64,000 nt of DNA from an uncultured Stenotrophomonas sp. (lineage in GTDB: Bacteria > Pseudomonadota > Gammaproteobacteria > Xanthomonadales > Xanthomonadaceae): assembly GCA_900078405.1 (NCBI GenBank), contig FLTS01000001.1, positions 2,008,626-2,072,625 of the forward strand. The letters are read 5' to 3'. The position numbers and the translations under genes were made by a program. The notes beneath the pieces were generated by a model. The model searched no databases. It was not told where the DNA came from and worked only from the letters and a program-made list of their open reading frames with translations. Below are positions 54,541 through 64,000 of this stretch, piece after piece. The stretch's first letter is position 1. The number at the start of each line of letters is the position of its first letter.

Positions 54541-55287
54541 ATGAAAATCCTCGTCGCGTACAAGCGCGTGGTGGACTACAACGTCCGCATCCAGGTCAAA
54601 CCGGATGGTTCCGGCGTGGTCACCGACGGCGTCAAGCTCTCGCCGAATCCGTTCGACGAAATCGCTCTGGAAGAAGCCCTGCGCCTGCGCGACAAGGGCA
54701 TCGCCACCGAGGTCGTGGTCGCCACCATCGCGCCGGCCGACGCCCAGGCACACCTGCGCAACGGCCTGGCGATGGGCGCCAACCGCGCCATCCACGTGGT
54801 CACCGACGCTGCCATCCAGCCGCTGACCGCCGCGCGCACCCTGCTCAAGCTGGTGGAGAAGGAACAGCCCGACGTGGTGATCCTCGGCAAGCAGGCCATC
54901 GACGACGACGCCAACCAGACCGGGCAGATGCTGGCCACGCTGTGGGGCCGCCCGCAGGCCACGTTCGCCTCCAAGGTCGAGATTGCAGACGGCAAGGCCA
55001 CGGTCACCCGTGAAGTCGACGCCGGCCTGGAAACGCTGGAAGTCGAGCTGCCGGCCGTCATCACCACCGACCTGCGCCTGAACGAACCGCGCTTCATCAA
55101 GCTGCCGGACATCATGAAGGCCAAGGCCAAGCCGCTGGAGACGCTGCAGCTGGCCGACCTTGGCGTCGAGGCCGCCGACACGTTCAAGACCACCCACTAC
55201 GCCGCTCCGGCCAAGCGTAGCAAGGGCGTGATGGTGAAGGACGCCGCCGAACTGGTGGCCGCACTCAAGCAGAAGGGGTTGCTCTGA
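54541..55287 (+). CDS. etfB: Electron transfer flavoprotein beta subunit
   Basis: A 248-residue subunit with [18 protein letters not shown] and the signature region [21 protein letters not shown] binding AMP. Passes electrons from acyl-CoA dehydrogenases to ETF:ubiquinone oxidoreductase. ATG 54541. The stop shares one base with the etfA start. In Xanthomonas, etf genes mark one border of the LPS locus. Confidence 0.96.
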   Translation: MKILVAYKRVVDYNVRIQVKPDGSGVVTDGVKLSPNPFDEIALEEALRLRDKGIATEVVVATIAPADAQAHLRNGLAMGANRAIHVVTDAAIQPLTAARTLLKLVEKEQPDVVILGKQAIDDDANQTGQMLATLWGRPQATFASKVEIADGKATVTREVDAGLETLEVELPAVITTDLRLNEPRFIKLPDIMKAKAKPLETLQLADLGVEAADTFKTTHYAAPAKRSKGVMVKDAAELVAALKQKGLL

Positions 55288-56237
55288 TGTCAAACAGTAC
55301 GCAGGCCAAGATTCTCGTCATCGCCGAACACCTGGACGGCAAGCTCAACAGTGCCGTCGCCAAGACCGTCTCGGCCGCCGCCGCCATCGGTGGCGACATC
55401 GACGTCCTCGTGCTGGCCGCCGATCCGGCCGCCATTGCCGCCGAAGCCGCGCAGATCGCCGGCGTCAGCAAGGTACTGACCCTTGCCAACCCGGCCAACG
55501 AGCATGCCATCGCCCAGGTACAGGCCCCGCAGATCGCCAAGGCCGCCGCCGGCTACAGCCACGTGTTCGGCCCGTCCACCACCACCGGCAAGGACGTGAT
55601 GCCGGCGGTGGCCGCACTGCTCGGCGTCAATCAGGTGTCCGACCTGATGAGCGTCGAAGGTCCGCACACCTTCAAGCGCCCGATCTACGCCGGCAACGCC
55701 ATCATCACCGTCGAAGTGCCGGCCGACCAGGTGGTCGTCGCCACCGTGCGCGCCGCCTCGTGGCCGGAAGCGGCCAAGGGCAACAGCGCCCCGGTCGAAG
55801 CGATCAGCGTCGATGCCGCCCTGCCCGCGCACACCCGCTTCGTCGGCCTGGCCGCCGGCAAGAGCGACCGCCCGGACCTGCAGAGCGCCAAGCGCGTGGT
55901 TTCCGGCGGTCGCGGCGTCGGCTCGGAAGAGAACTTCCAGATCATCTACAAGCTGGCCGACAGGCTCGGCGCGGCGGTGGGCGCATCGCGCGCGGCGGTG
56001 GATGCCGGCTACGTCCCCAGTGACATGCAGGTCGGCCAGACCGGCAAGATCATCGCCCCGGAACTGTACGTCGCCGTCGGCATCTCCGGTGCCATCCAGC
56101 ACCTGACCGGCATCAAGGACGCCGGCACCATCGTCGCCATCAACAAGGACGGCGACGCGCCGATCTTCGAGGTGGCCGATATCGGGCTGGTCGGTGATCT
56201 GTTCGCCATCCTGCCGGAACTGGAACAATCACTCTGA
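55287..56237 (+). CDS. etfA: Electron transfer flavoprotein alpha subunit
   Basis: A 316-residue FAD-binding subunit. The FAD motif is in the C-terminal half: [36 protein letters not shown], and [20 protein letters not shown]. It is translationally coupled to etfB. Confidence 0.97.
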   Translation: MSNSTQAKILVIAEHLDGKLNSAVAKTVSAAAAIGGDIDVLVLAADPAAIAAEAAQIAGVSKVLTLANPANEHAIAQVQAPQIAKAAAGYSHVFGPSTTTGKDVMPAVAALLGVNQVSDLMSVEGPHTFKRPIYAGNAIITVEVPADQVVVATVRAASWPEAAKGNSAPVEAISVDAALPAHTRFVGLAAGKSDRPDLQSAKRVVSGGRGVGSEENFQIIYKLADRLGAAVGASRAAVDAGYVPSDMQVGQTGKIIAPELYVAVGISGAIQHLTGIKDAGTIVAINKDGDAPIFEVADIGLVGDLFAILPELEQSL

Positions 56238-56264
56238 CTCCAGGCACAGGCCACAAATAGACAA

Positions 56265-58049
56265 TTGAAGAAAAAGCAGATCTTCATCCGCAACCTGCGT
56301 TCCCCCGCATGGGGGACGCTCGTGGCTGCCATGTACACGCTCATCCTGCTGGTCAGGATGGGCAACGAGTACCCTGCTGCGGATCTGGGATTGCTGGCCC
56401 TTGCCTGCCTGATCGAACTGGCCGCAATCGACCTGTCGACCCGGGCAGCACTCCATATCCGCCCCATCATGCTTCGTTTGCCGGCGCTGTCCGTGCCTGC
56501 GGTGTTGGGAACGATATATGTCGCCCAGCTTTATTCGACCTGGATTTCAGGCGGCTTCATCCCGCCCATCGCATTCGCGAACCGGGAAGTAACCGGCCTC
56601 ATCTCCTTCAGCGGCTTCTACAAATTGCTGGGCGTGTTCTTCGCCGCATTCGTCGCCCATGCCCTGTGGTACCGAAAACGCCCCCGGCCCCTGTCCGTCG
56701 CCACCACGATTGCCGGCCTCGCCACGCTCGCCGCGGTGTACGCCCTGCTGGTAAGCAACCAGCCCCTGGCGCGGGGCATCATCGTCGCACGGGGAGAAAC
56801 GCCCGTTTCTTCCTTCGCCCACTCCGTGTTCATGTATGCCGGACTGAGTTCGCATACCCGGCTCAGCTCGGTCGAACTCGGCGCAATCCGCGCCGGCTTC
56901 AGCCGACGCACCGTATACGAGCAAGGCTTTCCCGAGGACATCACGCGCAACCTTCCGGAGCACCCCAACGTCATCGTGGTGTTTACCGAGGGCATGTCCG
57001 CGCGCTGGATGGACGCTTATGGCGGCATGCATCCCGGCCTGTCACCGAACCTCGACCGGCTGGCCGATGGATCGCTGCTGTTCACCAACTACTACAACCA
57101 CACCGCTGCCACGTTCCGCGGCCTTCGCGGCCAGCTGACGTCGGGCCACCAGGAAATCGACGGATTCAACGAAGAAGGGACCGGCATCGGGCAACGCGAC
57201 GTCTCCCATGACATCACCGCCATCTCCCGCATCAGCGTGCCGGAAATCCTGCGGGCACATGGCTACCGCAGCCTGTTCTTCCTGTCGCAGCAGAAATACC
57301 TGAACAAGATGATCGAGACGATCGGATTCGACCGCACGCTCGGCCGTGATTATCTGTATGACACCTATTTGAGAAAATCCGAATCCGGCCAGACAAGCCG
57401 CCCCGCCTACCTGTCCGATCCGCAACTGTTCGATACGATGCTGGCCGAACTGGAAGCACAGCCGGCGGACAAACCATTCTTTGCCGCGGTCTACAACTTC
57501 CAGACGCACGCGTTCCTGGACGGCGAGGCAAAGTACGGCGATGGCGGGAACTCGGTGCTCAACCGCTTCCACACCTATGACCGGGACGTTGGACGGTTCA
57601 TCCGGCGCTTCATGGCCAGCCGGCTGCACTCGAACACCGTGCTCGTCTTCACCAGTGACCACTCCACGTTCCCGGGGCCATCCGCGGTGAAGGCCGACGA
57701 CCGGATGCCACGCTACTTCGTCGATACCATTCCGTTGCTGATCTACTGGAAGGGCGTGGAGCACCGCACGATCGACGTGGCGGGCAAGAATTCCCTGGAC
57801 CTGGCGCCGTCCCTGCTCAGCCTGCTGGGAGTGCAGAAGGCACACAACCTGTTCATGGGCTGCACCTTTTTCGAACAGTGTGCGCTGGACCGGGTGTCGA
57901 ACATCGGCGGGGAATACATCCTGACCAGCCCGCAGGGCTCGTATCCGGAGTCACAGGTACCCGAGACACAACAGGCCTTCTACCAGGAAAGCCGCCAGTC
58001 CATCGAGCGCTACAAGTCGATGGACCTGATCATCGACACCAGGCAGTAG
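56265..58049 (+). CDS. Membrane-anchored LtaS/EptA-like sulfatase-fold transferase
   Basis: A 594-residue protein: about five N-terminal membrane helices (up to about 175), then a periplasmic alkaline-phosphatase-fold domain. [19 protein letters not shown] supplies the first metal ligands, HTAATFRG a candidate catalytic Thr, and [14 protein letters not shown] a metal Asp-His pair. Such enzymes transfer phosphoethanolamine or phosphoglycerol to surface glycans, so O-antigen or core decoration is likely; donor and acceptor are unknown. The start is uncertain: TTG 56265 ([10 protein letters not shown]) is 27 bases after etfA, and ATG 56331 would cut the first helix. Confidence 0.8.
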   Translation: MKKKQIFIRNLRSPAWGTLVAAMYTLILLVRMGNEYPAADLGLLALACLIELAAIDLSTRAALHIRPIMLRLPALSVPAVLGTIYVAQLYSTWISGGFIPPIAFANREVTGLISFSGFYKLLGVFFAAFVAHALWYRKRPRPLSVATTIAGLATLAAVYALLVSNQPLARGIIVARGETPVSSFAHSVFMYAGLSSHTRLSSVELGAIRAGFSRRTVYEQGFPEDITRNLPEHPNVIVVFTEGMSARWMDAYGGMHPGLSPNLDRLADGSLLFTNYYNHTAATFRGLRGQLTSGHQEIDGFNEEGTGIGQRDVSHDITAISRISVPEILRAHGYRSLFFLSQQKYLNKMIETIGFDRTLGRDYLYDTYLRKSESGQTSRPAYLSDPQLFDTMLAELEAQPADKPFFAAVYNFQTHAFLDGEAKYGDGGNSVLNRFHTYDRDVGRFIRRFMASRLHSNTVLVFTSDHSTFPGPSAVKADDRMPRYFVDTIPLLIYWKGVEHRTIDVAGKNSLDLAPSLLSLLGVQKAHNLFMGCTFFEQCALDRVSNIGGEYILTSPQGSYPESQVPETQQAFYQESRQSIERYKSMDLIIDTRQ

Positions 58050-58100
58050 AAACGGCTCGTGCGCCGCATTGGCAGTGGTGCCCTGCCGTAGAATTGGCGC

Positions 58101-60773
58101 ATGTCACGCACTGATTCAGGCATCCCTCCCCACCACACACAAGGGAGCATCGGACCGATGCTCCTTTTGTTCGTCGGGCTCCTGCTGGCCATTGCCGGCG
58201 CATGGTTCGCCATGCATCCGAAGAGGCTCGACATCCATGTGGGCCTGGACGCACCCGGAGGCCACCTGCAGGTATTCCCCCACCTGGGGGGCTATAGCGA
58301 GATCACCTCCCGGCAGACTCCGCTGGAAGGGCGAGGCGTGCATGATTATCCGTTGCGGCTGCAGGCGCCAAAGCTGCCCAAGGTGGTCCGCATCGATCCG
58401 GGCAACGCCCGCGGAGCCATCGATCTTCAATACATCGCGTTTTCCGATGGGCATCGGAAAGCACGCATCGAAGGAAGCCGGCTCAGGAAAGCGATAACCC
58501 TGCGCCACGACCTGGCATGGGCTTCGCCCACCGGCAATCTGACCGCGATTGGCGAAGACCCCTGGTTCGAGATCGCGGTTCCGGATGACATGCTGGCGTC
58601 GTCTCGTTCGATGCGGCACGCAGGATGGGCGGCCTGCGCATTGGGCTTGCTCTTCGGCATCGGAGTCATGGGTTTCCATGCCAGGAGGATTGCCAATGTC
58701 ATTCACGCCGCCATGCGCAAGCGGTCGTGGCTCTGGCCACCCGTAGCCATTGCGATTGCCGGCATCGCAGTCCTGTCGGTGCTGGGGCTGCCACCCGGCG
58801 GGTTGCTGCAGGACCCGTTGCGTGGGCTGCGCTATGGCGCGCAGCTGTTCCTTGCCGCCGCCCTGCTCTCGGTCATCGGTGCGGCGTTGCTGGACCTGCT
58901 GGGGCTTTCATCGCGCATCCCGCGTTTCAGCCGCCTTTTCCTGTGGCTGACGATGGGGCAATGCGGCCTGGTTGCTTACCTCTACCTGCGCTCGCTGTTG
59001 TGCAGCGTCGGAATTGCCCCGGTAGGCGCCTGGGAAGTCTGGAGCATCGCCGCCCTCTGCGGCTACCGGCTCTGGCACGGGCAGCGGCGGCGCGGCAGTG
59101 CATTGCCCTGCCGGGGCCTGGCCATGCAACTCGGCATGCTGGCCGCGATTTGCCTCGTGATCGCGGACAGGGAGCTTCCAAGAGCCGTCATGCTCTCCAG
59201 CGATCCGGATACCCACGCCTTCCTCAGCCGGCAAATCCTCGATCTCGGCTTCCTGCCGTGGTCCGGGGACCAGGTTTTCGACTACCCGGGAGGAAGTGCA
59301 TTTCTTGGTGCCATCTGGAGCTGGCTCTCCGGCCTCGACCCCAGGAACACCATTACCGCGCTGCCATTGATCGCCTGCTTCACCGGCGCCCTGCTCCTTG
59401 CCGAAGCCATCGCACAGCGCCATCCGCGACCGGATGCGCATGCTGCTTCGCTGCTCACCGCCCTGGCACTGACGGCAGCCGCCTTCCTGTTCCCGGTCGT
59501 CATCCAGTATGCGCACATGGAGGGGGCCGGACGGCAGATATCCTTCATGTTCGCCGCCGCCCTTCCGGCGCTGTGGCTCGGGTCGGACCAGGGAAGCGTT
59601 CGCGCAGGCAAGGCCATCATCGTTCCCGCCGCACTCGTGCTGCTGGCGCTGGCAGCACTCAATCCCATCGGGCCCGTCATGCCCGGCATCGTCCTGGGTG
59701 CCTTCTGGCTCAACGCCAGCCTTCGCGACAAGCGCTTTCATCCTTCACTGCTGGCCGCTCCCCTGGCGGTGCTCCTGCTGCTGCTCGACCCGTACTACCA
59801 GGGCCTGTTCACCGGCGCCGGATCAAACCCCAAGATCACCGTCATTGCCGGTTACGAGGCACTCTCGGGCACCGAGATACTTGCGAACTGGCCTGGCTAT
59901 TACCTGCGCTGGAGGGAACTCGCCAGCCTGTTGTTCCGGCTGCTGCCCTGGCATCCACTGCCGACCTTCGCACTCCTGCTGATCGCCGTCGGCCTGCCCG
60001 CGCTGCTGCTCGGCAAGCGCACATTCCCGGCCCGGGTCGTTCTCTCGGCGATGGCCCTTGTCGTGGTTCTGCTCGCATGCGCAGGGCTTTTCTTCACCCT
60101 TCGGACGGATCCGAGGGGATACCTGCTGGCTGACTATTTCGATTTCAGCATTACCCAGTACAAGGCCATCCTGCTGGTTCTGCTTGCGTCGACGGCGGCC
60201 TCGGCCGCCATCGCAAGGGGATGGACATGGCGGACGCTCGTGATCGCCGGCATGGGGACGGCCATCATCGCTCTGGGCATGCGCACCCAGCAGGAAATCA
60301 TGGCCGGACCGCGGCATGCCTATTGCGGCTCGCTGGGCTGCGTCTCCGAGAACGACAAGGCCGTGCTGGAAATGATGCGCAAGGCGATGCCACGCAACTC
60401 GACACGGGAAAAGGTCCTGCTCCCGAACATGTTCCACCGCAGCTCGAGGGAGTTGTGGGTATTCCCGGTTGCAGGCGCTCGCGCGCTTCCTTTCAGCGGC
60501 ACCCTGGAGCCTGCCTTCTTCTACTACCAGGGCGACAGGGACTTCACCAGCCAGGCCTACATGGACAACGTCTGCAGGCAATTCAACAGGAGTTGGTTGC
60601 TCCAGCACCGGATCGGCTACATCTTCCTCCCGGAAAGCCGCGCTTCGGCCTGCATCATGGGCATGGAATCCCTGACAAAGTCGGAGAAGGTCATCTTCCA
60701 CGTGGGCAATGCCTATCTCCTCCGGATATCCACCGGCTCCGCGACGCCGCCGCAGGCCTCACCGGCACCCTGA
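58101..60773 (+). CDS. Large polytopic membrane protein of the LPS locus, unknown function
   Basis: An 890-residue protein. One N-terminal membrane helix (about 20-38), a periplasmic beta-rich domain of about 140 residues (RLDIHVGLDAPGGHLQVFPH...), 10 or more membrane helices (about 180-720), and a soluble C-terminal domain of about 150 residues with several Cys (HAYCGSLGCVSEND, DNVCRQFNRSW, RASACIMG). The layout is reminiscent of GT-C-type glycosyltransferases, but I see no secure motif. A TAGAAT box at 58089-58094 predicts a transcript starting at or next to the ATG, i.e. leaderless. Confidence 0.7.
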   Translation: MSRTDSGIPPHHTQGSIGPMLLLFVGLLLAIAGAWFAMHPKRLDIHVGLDAPGGHLQVFPHLGGYSEITSRQTPLEGRGVHDYPLRLQAPKLPKVVRIDPGNARGAIDLQYIAFSDGHRKARIEGSRLRKAITLRHDLAWASPTGNLTAIGEDPWFEIAVPDDMLASSRSMRHAGWAACALGLLFGIGVMGFHARRIANVIHAAMRKRSWLWPPVAIAIAGIAVLSVLGLPPGGLLQDPLRGLRYGAQLFLAAALLSVIGAALLDLLGLSSRIPRFSRLFLWLTMGQCGLVAYLYLRSLLCSVGIAPVGAWEVWSIAALCGYRLWHGQRRRGSALPCRGLAMQLGMLAAICLVIADRELPRAVMLSSDPDTHAFLSRQILDLGFLPWSGDQVFDYPGGSAFLGAIWSWLSGLDPRNTITALPLIACFTGALLLAEAIAQRHPRPDAHAASLLTALALTAAAFLFPVVIQYAHMEGAGRQISFMFAAALPALWLGSDQGSVRAGKAIIVPAALVLLALAALNPIGPVMPGIVLGAFWLNASLRDKRFHPSLLAAPLAVLLLLLDPYYQGLFTGAGSNPKITVIAGYEALSGTEILANWPGYYLRWRELASLLFRLLPWHPLPTFALLLIAVGLPALLLGKRTFPARVVLSAMALVVVLLACAGLFFTLRTDPRGYLLADYFDFSITQYKAILLVLLASTAASAAIARGWTWRTLVIAGMGTAIIALGMRTQQEIMAGPRHAYCGSLGCVSENDKAVLEMMRKAMPRNSTREKVLLPNMFHRSSRELWVFPVAGARALPFSGTLEPAFFYYQGDRDFTSQAYMDNVCRQFNRSWLLQHRIGYIFLPESRASACIMGMESLTKSEKVIFHVGNAYLLRISTGSATPPQASPAP

Positions 60774-60832
60774 TTCGGTGCCGGGCCGCCCGTGCCCATG
60801 CCCGGGCACGCGGAAGCCGGCCGACGACCGCA

Positions 60833-61234
60833 TCAACGGAATACCCAGCGCCTCATCAGCACGAAGCTGAGCATGGCCAACAGGATTTCGACGAACACCT
60901 TGGCGCCCCATGCCGCCTGAATGCCGACCACCCGGTCCATCACCACGACCGCACCGGTACTGAGCAAGGTCAACAGCACCCACAGCAACACATATCTGGC
61001 CAGTTGTTCCCGGGTCAGCCGGGATTGCCGGAAAGTCAGCTTCCCGTTCAGCAGGAACCCCAGCAGCGCCGCGGAAAACCGCGTCAGCAGATTGGCCCCG
61101 GACGGAACCATTCCCCAGTACGTCAGCAGGACGAACAGGCCGGAATCAAGCACGAACTGGACGCCACCCACGACCAGGAACAGCGCCACGCGCAGCAGGT
61201 CCGCATTCGCCCGCAACGCCCCCAGCCGCATCAT
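60833..61234 (-). CDS. GtrA-family flippase-like membrane protein
   Basis: A 133-residue protein with four membrane helices. GtrA signature RVALFLVVGGVQFVLDSGLF, NLLTRFSAALLGFLLNGKLTF and a final RRWVFR. GtrA proteins are thought to flip polyprenyl-phosphate sugars made by a GtrB partner, here the adjacent overlapping glycosyltransferase. Confidence 0.9.
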   Translation of the reverse strand: MMRLGALRANADLLRVALFLVVGGVQFVLDSGLFVLLTYWGMVPSGANLLTRFSAALLGFLLNGKLTFRQSRLTREQLARYVLLWVLLTLLSTGAVVVMDRVVGIQAAWGAKVFVEILLAMLSFVLMRRWVFR

Positions 61235-62241
61235 CGTCTTGCCGATGCCTCACCTGCATCGCCGCCATCCGACTCGTCAACCAGCCGGGAAGCCAGCGGC
61301 AGCTTCGGTACGGCGGCAACGTCGTAGGAAAAGAAGGCAAGCAGCAATTGCAGGCCAACCAGGACCGGCATCGCAGCCAGCATCACCGTACCGGCGGTGG
61401 TCGGAACGCCGCTGGCAATCCCCTGCAGCCATTCAATGGCACCGAAACCCGCGCCGAACGACAGCAGGACCAGGCCCGCCACCAGTTCAAGCGAGGCAAT
61501 CGACATGTCGCGCAGGAAATAGTTGTAGAAGATCCGCTTGCAGAAGTTGCGCACGTGCTTGGCCATGAATTCGCCAAGAATGCGGCTGACCCGGAGGTTG
61601 CTCACCTCGTCGGCATACTTTGCATCCATCGGCACGTCCACGATCACCGCGCGGAACGTGCCCAGGCGGAACATCATGTCCGTCTCGAAAAAATAGCGCT
61701 TGCTGATCCTGTCCACCGGCAGCAACCGGGCCACCCTGGCGGAAATGGCGGTATACCCGTTGGTCGGATCGAACACGTTCCAATAGCCGCTGGAAAATTT
61801 GGCCATGAAGGAAAGCACCGCATTGCCCACCAACCTCAAGACGGGCATCTGCCCGATCTGGCTCAGGTCGTAGAAGCGGTTGCCCTTGGTGTAATCCGCC
61901 ATCCCTTCGGCAATGGGCCTGACGAAGCGCGGCAGCAGGCCGGGGTCCATCTGTCCATCGCCATCAATCTTCACGATGATCTCGGCGCCCGAGTCGATCG
62001 CATGGCGATACCCCGTCAGTACCGCACCGCCAACGCCCTGGTTCACCTCATGCCTGAGCACCACCACCCGGGGGTCCCGGCACTGGGTCTCCACCAGTGC
62101 GCCCGAGCCGTCGGGGCAGGCATCGTCAACCACGATGATCTGCCGGACCGAGGGGCCAATGGATGCGATCACGCCGAGGATATGCCGGGACACCCGGTAA
62201 CTCGGTATGACGACGGCAATCCCGCCTCCCTCCTCGCGCAT
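61231..62241 (-). CDS. GtrB-like polyprenyl-phosphate glycosyltransferase (GT2)
   Basis: A 336-residue GT2 enzyme of the dolichyl-phosphate-mannose synthase type. GGIAVVIPSYRVSRHI, IIVVDDACPDGSG, IIVKIDGDGQMDP (DxD-like) and GNRFYDLSQIGQMP. Two C-terminal membrane helices (about 250-312). It loads a sugar on undecaprenyl phosphate for flipping by the adjacent GtrA protein. The stop overlaps the gtrA start (ATGA). Confidence 0.9.
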   Translation of the reverse strand: MREEGGGIAVVIPSYRVSRHILGVIASIGPSVRQIIVVDDACPDGSGALVETQCRDPRVVVLRHEVNQGVGGAVLTGYRHAIDSGAEIIVKIDGDGQMDPGLLPRFVRPIAEGMADYTKGNRFYDLSQIGQMPVLRLVGNAVLSFMAKFSSGYWNVFDPTNGYTAISARVARLLPVDRISKRYFFETDMMFRLGTFRAVIVDVPMDAKYADEVSNLRVSRILGEFMAKHVRNFCKRIFYNYFLRDMSIASLELVAGLVLLSFGAGFGAIEWLQGIASGVPTTAGTVMLAAMPVLVGLQLLLAFFSYDVAAVPKLPLASRLVDESDGGDAGEASARR

Positions 62242-62244
62242 GGG

Positions 62245-64000
62245 TCAGGACTCCAGAACGAACGGCAGGGACAAGGAAAGATTGGGGTTGTACGCAGGGT
62301 CGCCCTGCAAGGCATCACCCCACCGCTTGCGCATGAACTCCACTTCCGACATGAACCTGGCCTGCTTGACCGGGTTGTCCTCCAGGCCGCGCGATGCCGA
62401 TTCGTGGTGATACAACTCTGCGAACGGCGTCCACAGGTTGCGGTATCCCTTCCGGCGGATGCGCAGGCACAGATCGACGTCGTTGAAGGCCACCCGCAAC
62501 CGTTCGTCCAATCCGCCCACCTCGTCATAGACCGACTTGCGCACCAGCAGGCAGGCGGCAGTCACCGCCGTCAATTCCTGGGCAAGCAGCAGGCGGCCGA
62601 AATAACCCTGGCTGCCGCGCGGATGGCGGCTGCCGATGTGGCCGGCCACGCCACACAGGCCCACCAGCACGCCGGCATGCTGGATCGTGTCATCCGGGTA
62701 ATAGAGCATCGCGCCCACCGCGCCCACGTCCGGGCGCATCGCGTGCGCAACCATCTCTTCCATCCAGTCGGCGGAAATGACCTCGATGTCATTGTTGACC
62801 AGGCCGATGACCTCGCCACGCGCCTGCGCCACCGCGAAGTTGTTGATGGCCGAATAATTGAATTCCCCCGGATAGGCCAGGACCCGCACGTTCGCAAGCG
62901 CCGAGATCCGCGCGAAGTACTCCAGCGTCGCCGGCTCGACCGAGCCGTTGTCCACCACCAGGATTTCATAGTCCGGGTAACTGCTGCGTTCGAGGATGCT
63001 GTCCACGCACATGCGCAGCAGGTCCACGCGGTCGCGGGTGGGGATGACCAGGCTCACCTTGGGCACCGGCACCGGCATGGCCCGCTTCACCCGCAGCATG
63101 CTGGCCGGCAGGATGCTCACCTCGGCCGCCTGCCCGGTGCGTTGCAGGTGTTCCGCGACTGCGCGGCGGCCGGCCAGCACCGCATAGTTCTTTTCGCCTG
63201 CCGCCAACGCGGTCGAACCCTGGATCGCACGCCAGTGGTAGAGGATGCGCGGGATATGCACGATCTGCTGCGGCGCAATGCGCTCGACGCAGCGCAACGC
63301 CAGGTCCCAGTCCTGCGACCCCTCCAGCCCTTCGCGGAAGCCGCCCAACGCGCGCACCAGCGGCAACGCATAGACGCCCAGGTGCGAAACGCAGTTCTGG
63401 CCCAGGAACAGGTCGTAATTCCAGTCCGGTTTGAAATACGGGTCGAAGCGGTTGCCCGCCTCGTCGATCTTGTCCTCGTCGCTGTAGATCAACTGCGCAT
63501 CCGGCGCGCGGCCGATCGCTTCGGCCACCAGCAACAACGCCTCGGGGTGCAATTCATCGTCATGGTCCAGCAGCACCATGTACTCGCCCGTCGCCGCCTC
63601 CAGCGCCGAATTGGAGGACGCGGAGATATGCCCGTTCTTCTGCCGGTGGACGACCTTGATCCGCGGATCGCGGTGCTGGTATTCCTCCAGCACCTTGCGC
63701 ACATGCGGCGACGGCGAGGCATCGTCGGCGACACACAATTCCCAATCCGGGTAGTGCTGCCTTGCCACGCTGTCCAGCGCACACCGCAGCCAGCGCTCCG
63801 GCGCCTCGTAGACCGGCATCAGCACCGACAACCGGGGCCGGCGGGGCAATGCCGCGAGGCGGGATTCGACTTCGGCAGCAGCCAGCACCGGCTCATTCCG
63901 GCCCAGCCATCTGGCGTAATCGCTGGACAGCCCCGGCTGCAATGCCTGGTAGTCCGCGAGGCACTGCCTGCGCATGGCGCCAGGCCCCGCCCTGAATCCG
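62245..64000 (-). CDS. Two-domain GT2 glycosyltransferase (N-terminus beyond window)
   Basis: At least 584 residues are visible. Two GT2 domains in tandem: first RLSVLMPVYEAPERWLR with MVLLDHDDELHPEAL, second KVSLVIPTRDRVDLLRMCVD with GLVNNDIEVIS and AFNDVDLCLRIRRKGYRN. The frame stays open upstream of ATG 63975 to the window end (GFRAGPGAMRRQ), and the first domain seems preceded by more sequence, so the real start is probably outside. Likely an O-antigen or rhamnan-type chain-building enzyme. It ends three bases before the GtrB gene starts, in one operon with gtrB-gtrA. Confidence 0.9.
   Translation of the reverse strand, partial: GFRAGPGAMRRQCLADYQALQPGLSSDYARWLGRNEPVLAAAEVESRLAALPRRPRLSVLMPVYEAPERWLRCALDSVARQHYPDWELCVADDASPSPHVRKVLEEYQHRDPRIKVVHRQKNGHISASSNSALEAATGEYMVLLDHDDELHPEALLLVAEAIGRAPDAQLIYSDEDKIDEAGNRFDPYFKPDWNYDLFLGQNCVSHLGVYALPLVRALGGFREGLEGSQDWDLALRCVERIAPQQIVHIPRILYHWRAIQGSTALAAGEKNYAVLAGRRAVAEHLQRTGQAAEVSILPASMLRVKRAMPVPVPKVSLVIPTRDRVDLLRMCVDSILERSSYPDYEILVVDNGSVEPATLEYFARISALANVRVLAYPGEFNYSAINNFAVAQARGEVIGLVNNDIEVISADWMEEMVAHAMRPDVGAVGAMLYYPDDTIQHAGVLVGLCGVAGHIGSRHPRGSQGYFGRLLLAQELTAVTAACLLVRKSVYDEVGGLDERLRVAFNDVDLCLRIRRKGYRNLWTPFAELYHHESASRGLEDNPVKQARFMSEVEFMRKRWGDALQGDPAYNPNLSLSLPFVLES

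Noticed and set aside
62245..63975. GT2 gene starting at ATG 63975
   Set aside because: The frame remains open to the window end, so this Met is probably internal and the gene is partial.

Overview
The window is chromosomal DNA of a high-GC gammaproteobacterium. Gene content and order point to the Xanthomonas/Stenotrophomonas/Pseudoxanthomonas group (Lysobacterales). The clues are xanA-xanB, rmlBACD and etfBA side by side, a SmeT-type operator in front of smeDE, GTAG-headed REP elements, and dapF-DUF484 next to hslVU. I cannot name the genus. No tRNA, rRNA, CRISPR array, insertion sequence or prophage is visible.

Layout. 1-4336: shape operon mreBCD-mrdA, read leftward and cut by the window edge inside mrdA. 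4616-10219: a PfkB sugar/nucleoside kinase, small envelope proteins, an M1 aminopeptidase lipoprotein, ubiE and a yeast-type cytosine deaminase. 10295-15509: smeD-smeE efflux genes and divergent smeT, with no outer-membrane channel gene. 15611-21296: hemerythrin-like protein, hslVU behind a sigma-32-like promoter, DUF1203, DUF484, dapF, lptM and ybaN. 21348-28137: two secreted S9 oligopeptidases, an aminotransferase and a lipocalin. 28167-36513: a block for oxygen-independent ubiquinone synthesis with four FNR/Anr-type boxes: small ORFs, a DGC zinc-binding protein, a chorismate mutase-UbiT fusion, nadA, nadB, ubiV, ubiU, a DnrO-like periplasmic protein and ubiD. 36638-44173: a WYL regulator, DUF481, hemC-algR, an esterase, opgH and DUF3817. 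44343-54298: surface sugar supply (WbsX/RgpF-type protein, CoA transferase, xanAB, rmlBACD). 54541-64000: etfBA, then the start of what in Xanthomonas is the hypervariable LPS O-antigen locus.

The most unusual observations are these. (1) Three genes, hslU, a DUF481 gene and rmlB, carry in-frame insertions of 99, 66 and 51 bp bounded by direct repeats. The rmlB insert is a palindrome. The hslU insert holds, on the opposite strand, an HslU-like peptide. (2) A chorismate mutase domain with nearly all catalytic residues is fused to UbiT. (3) All four FNR/Anr boxes sit where a class II activator site (-41.5) would be relative to a -10-like hexamer. (4) A family of purine-rich inverted repeats built on GGAACGAG or GGGAAC units sits at gene junctions and in one case encodes the MreC tail.

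Function calls rest on remembered family motifs. No database search was possible.
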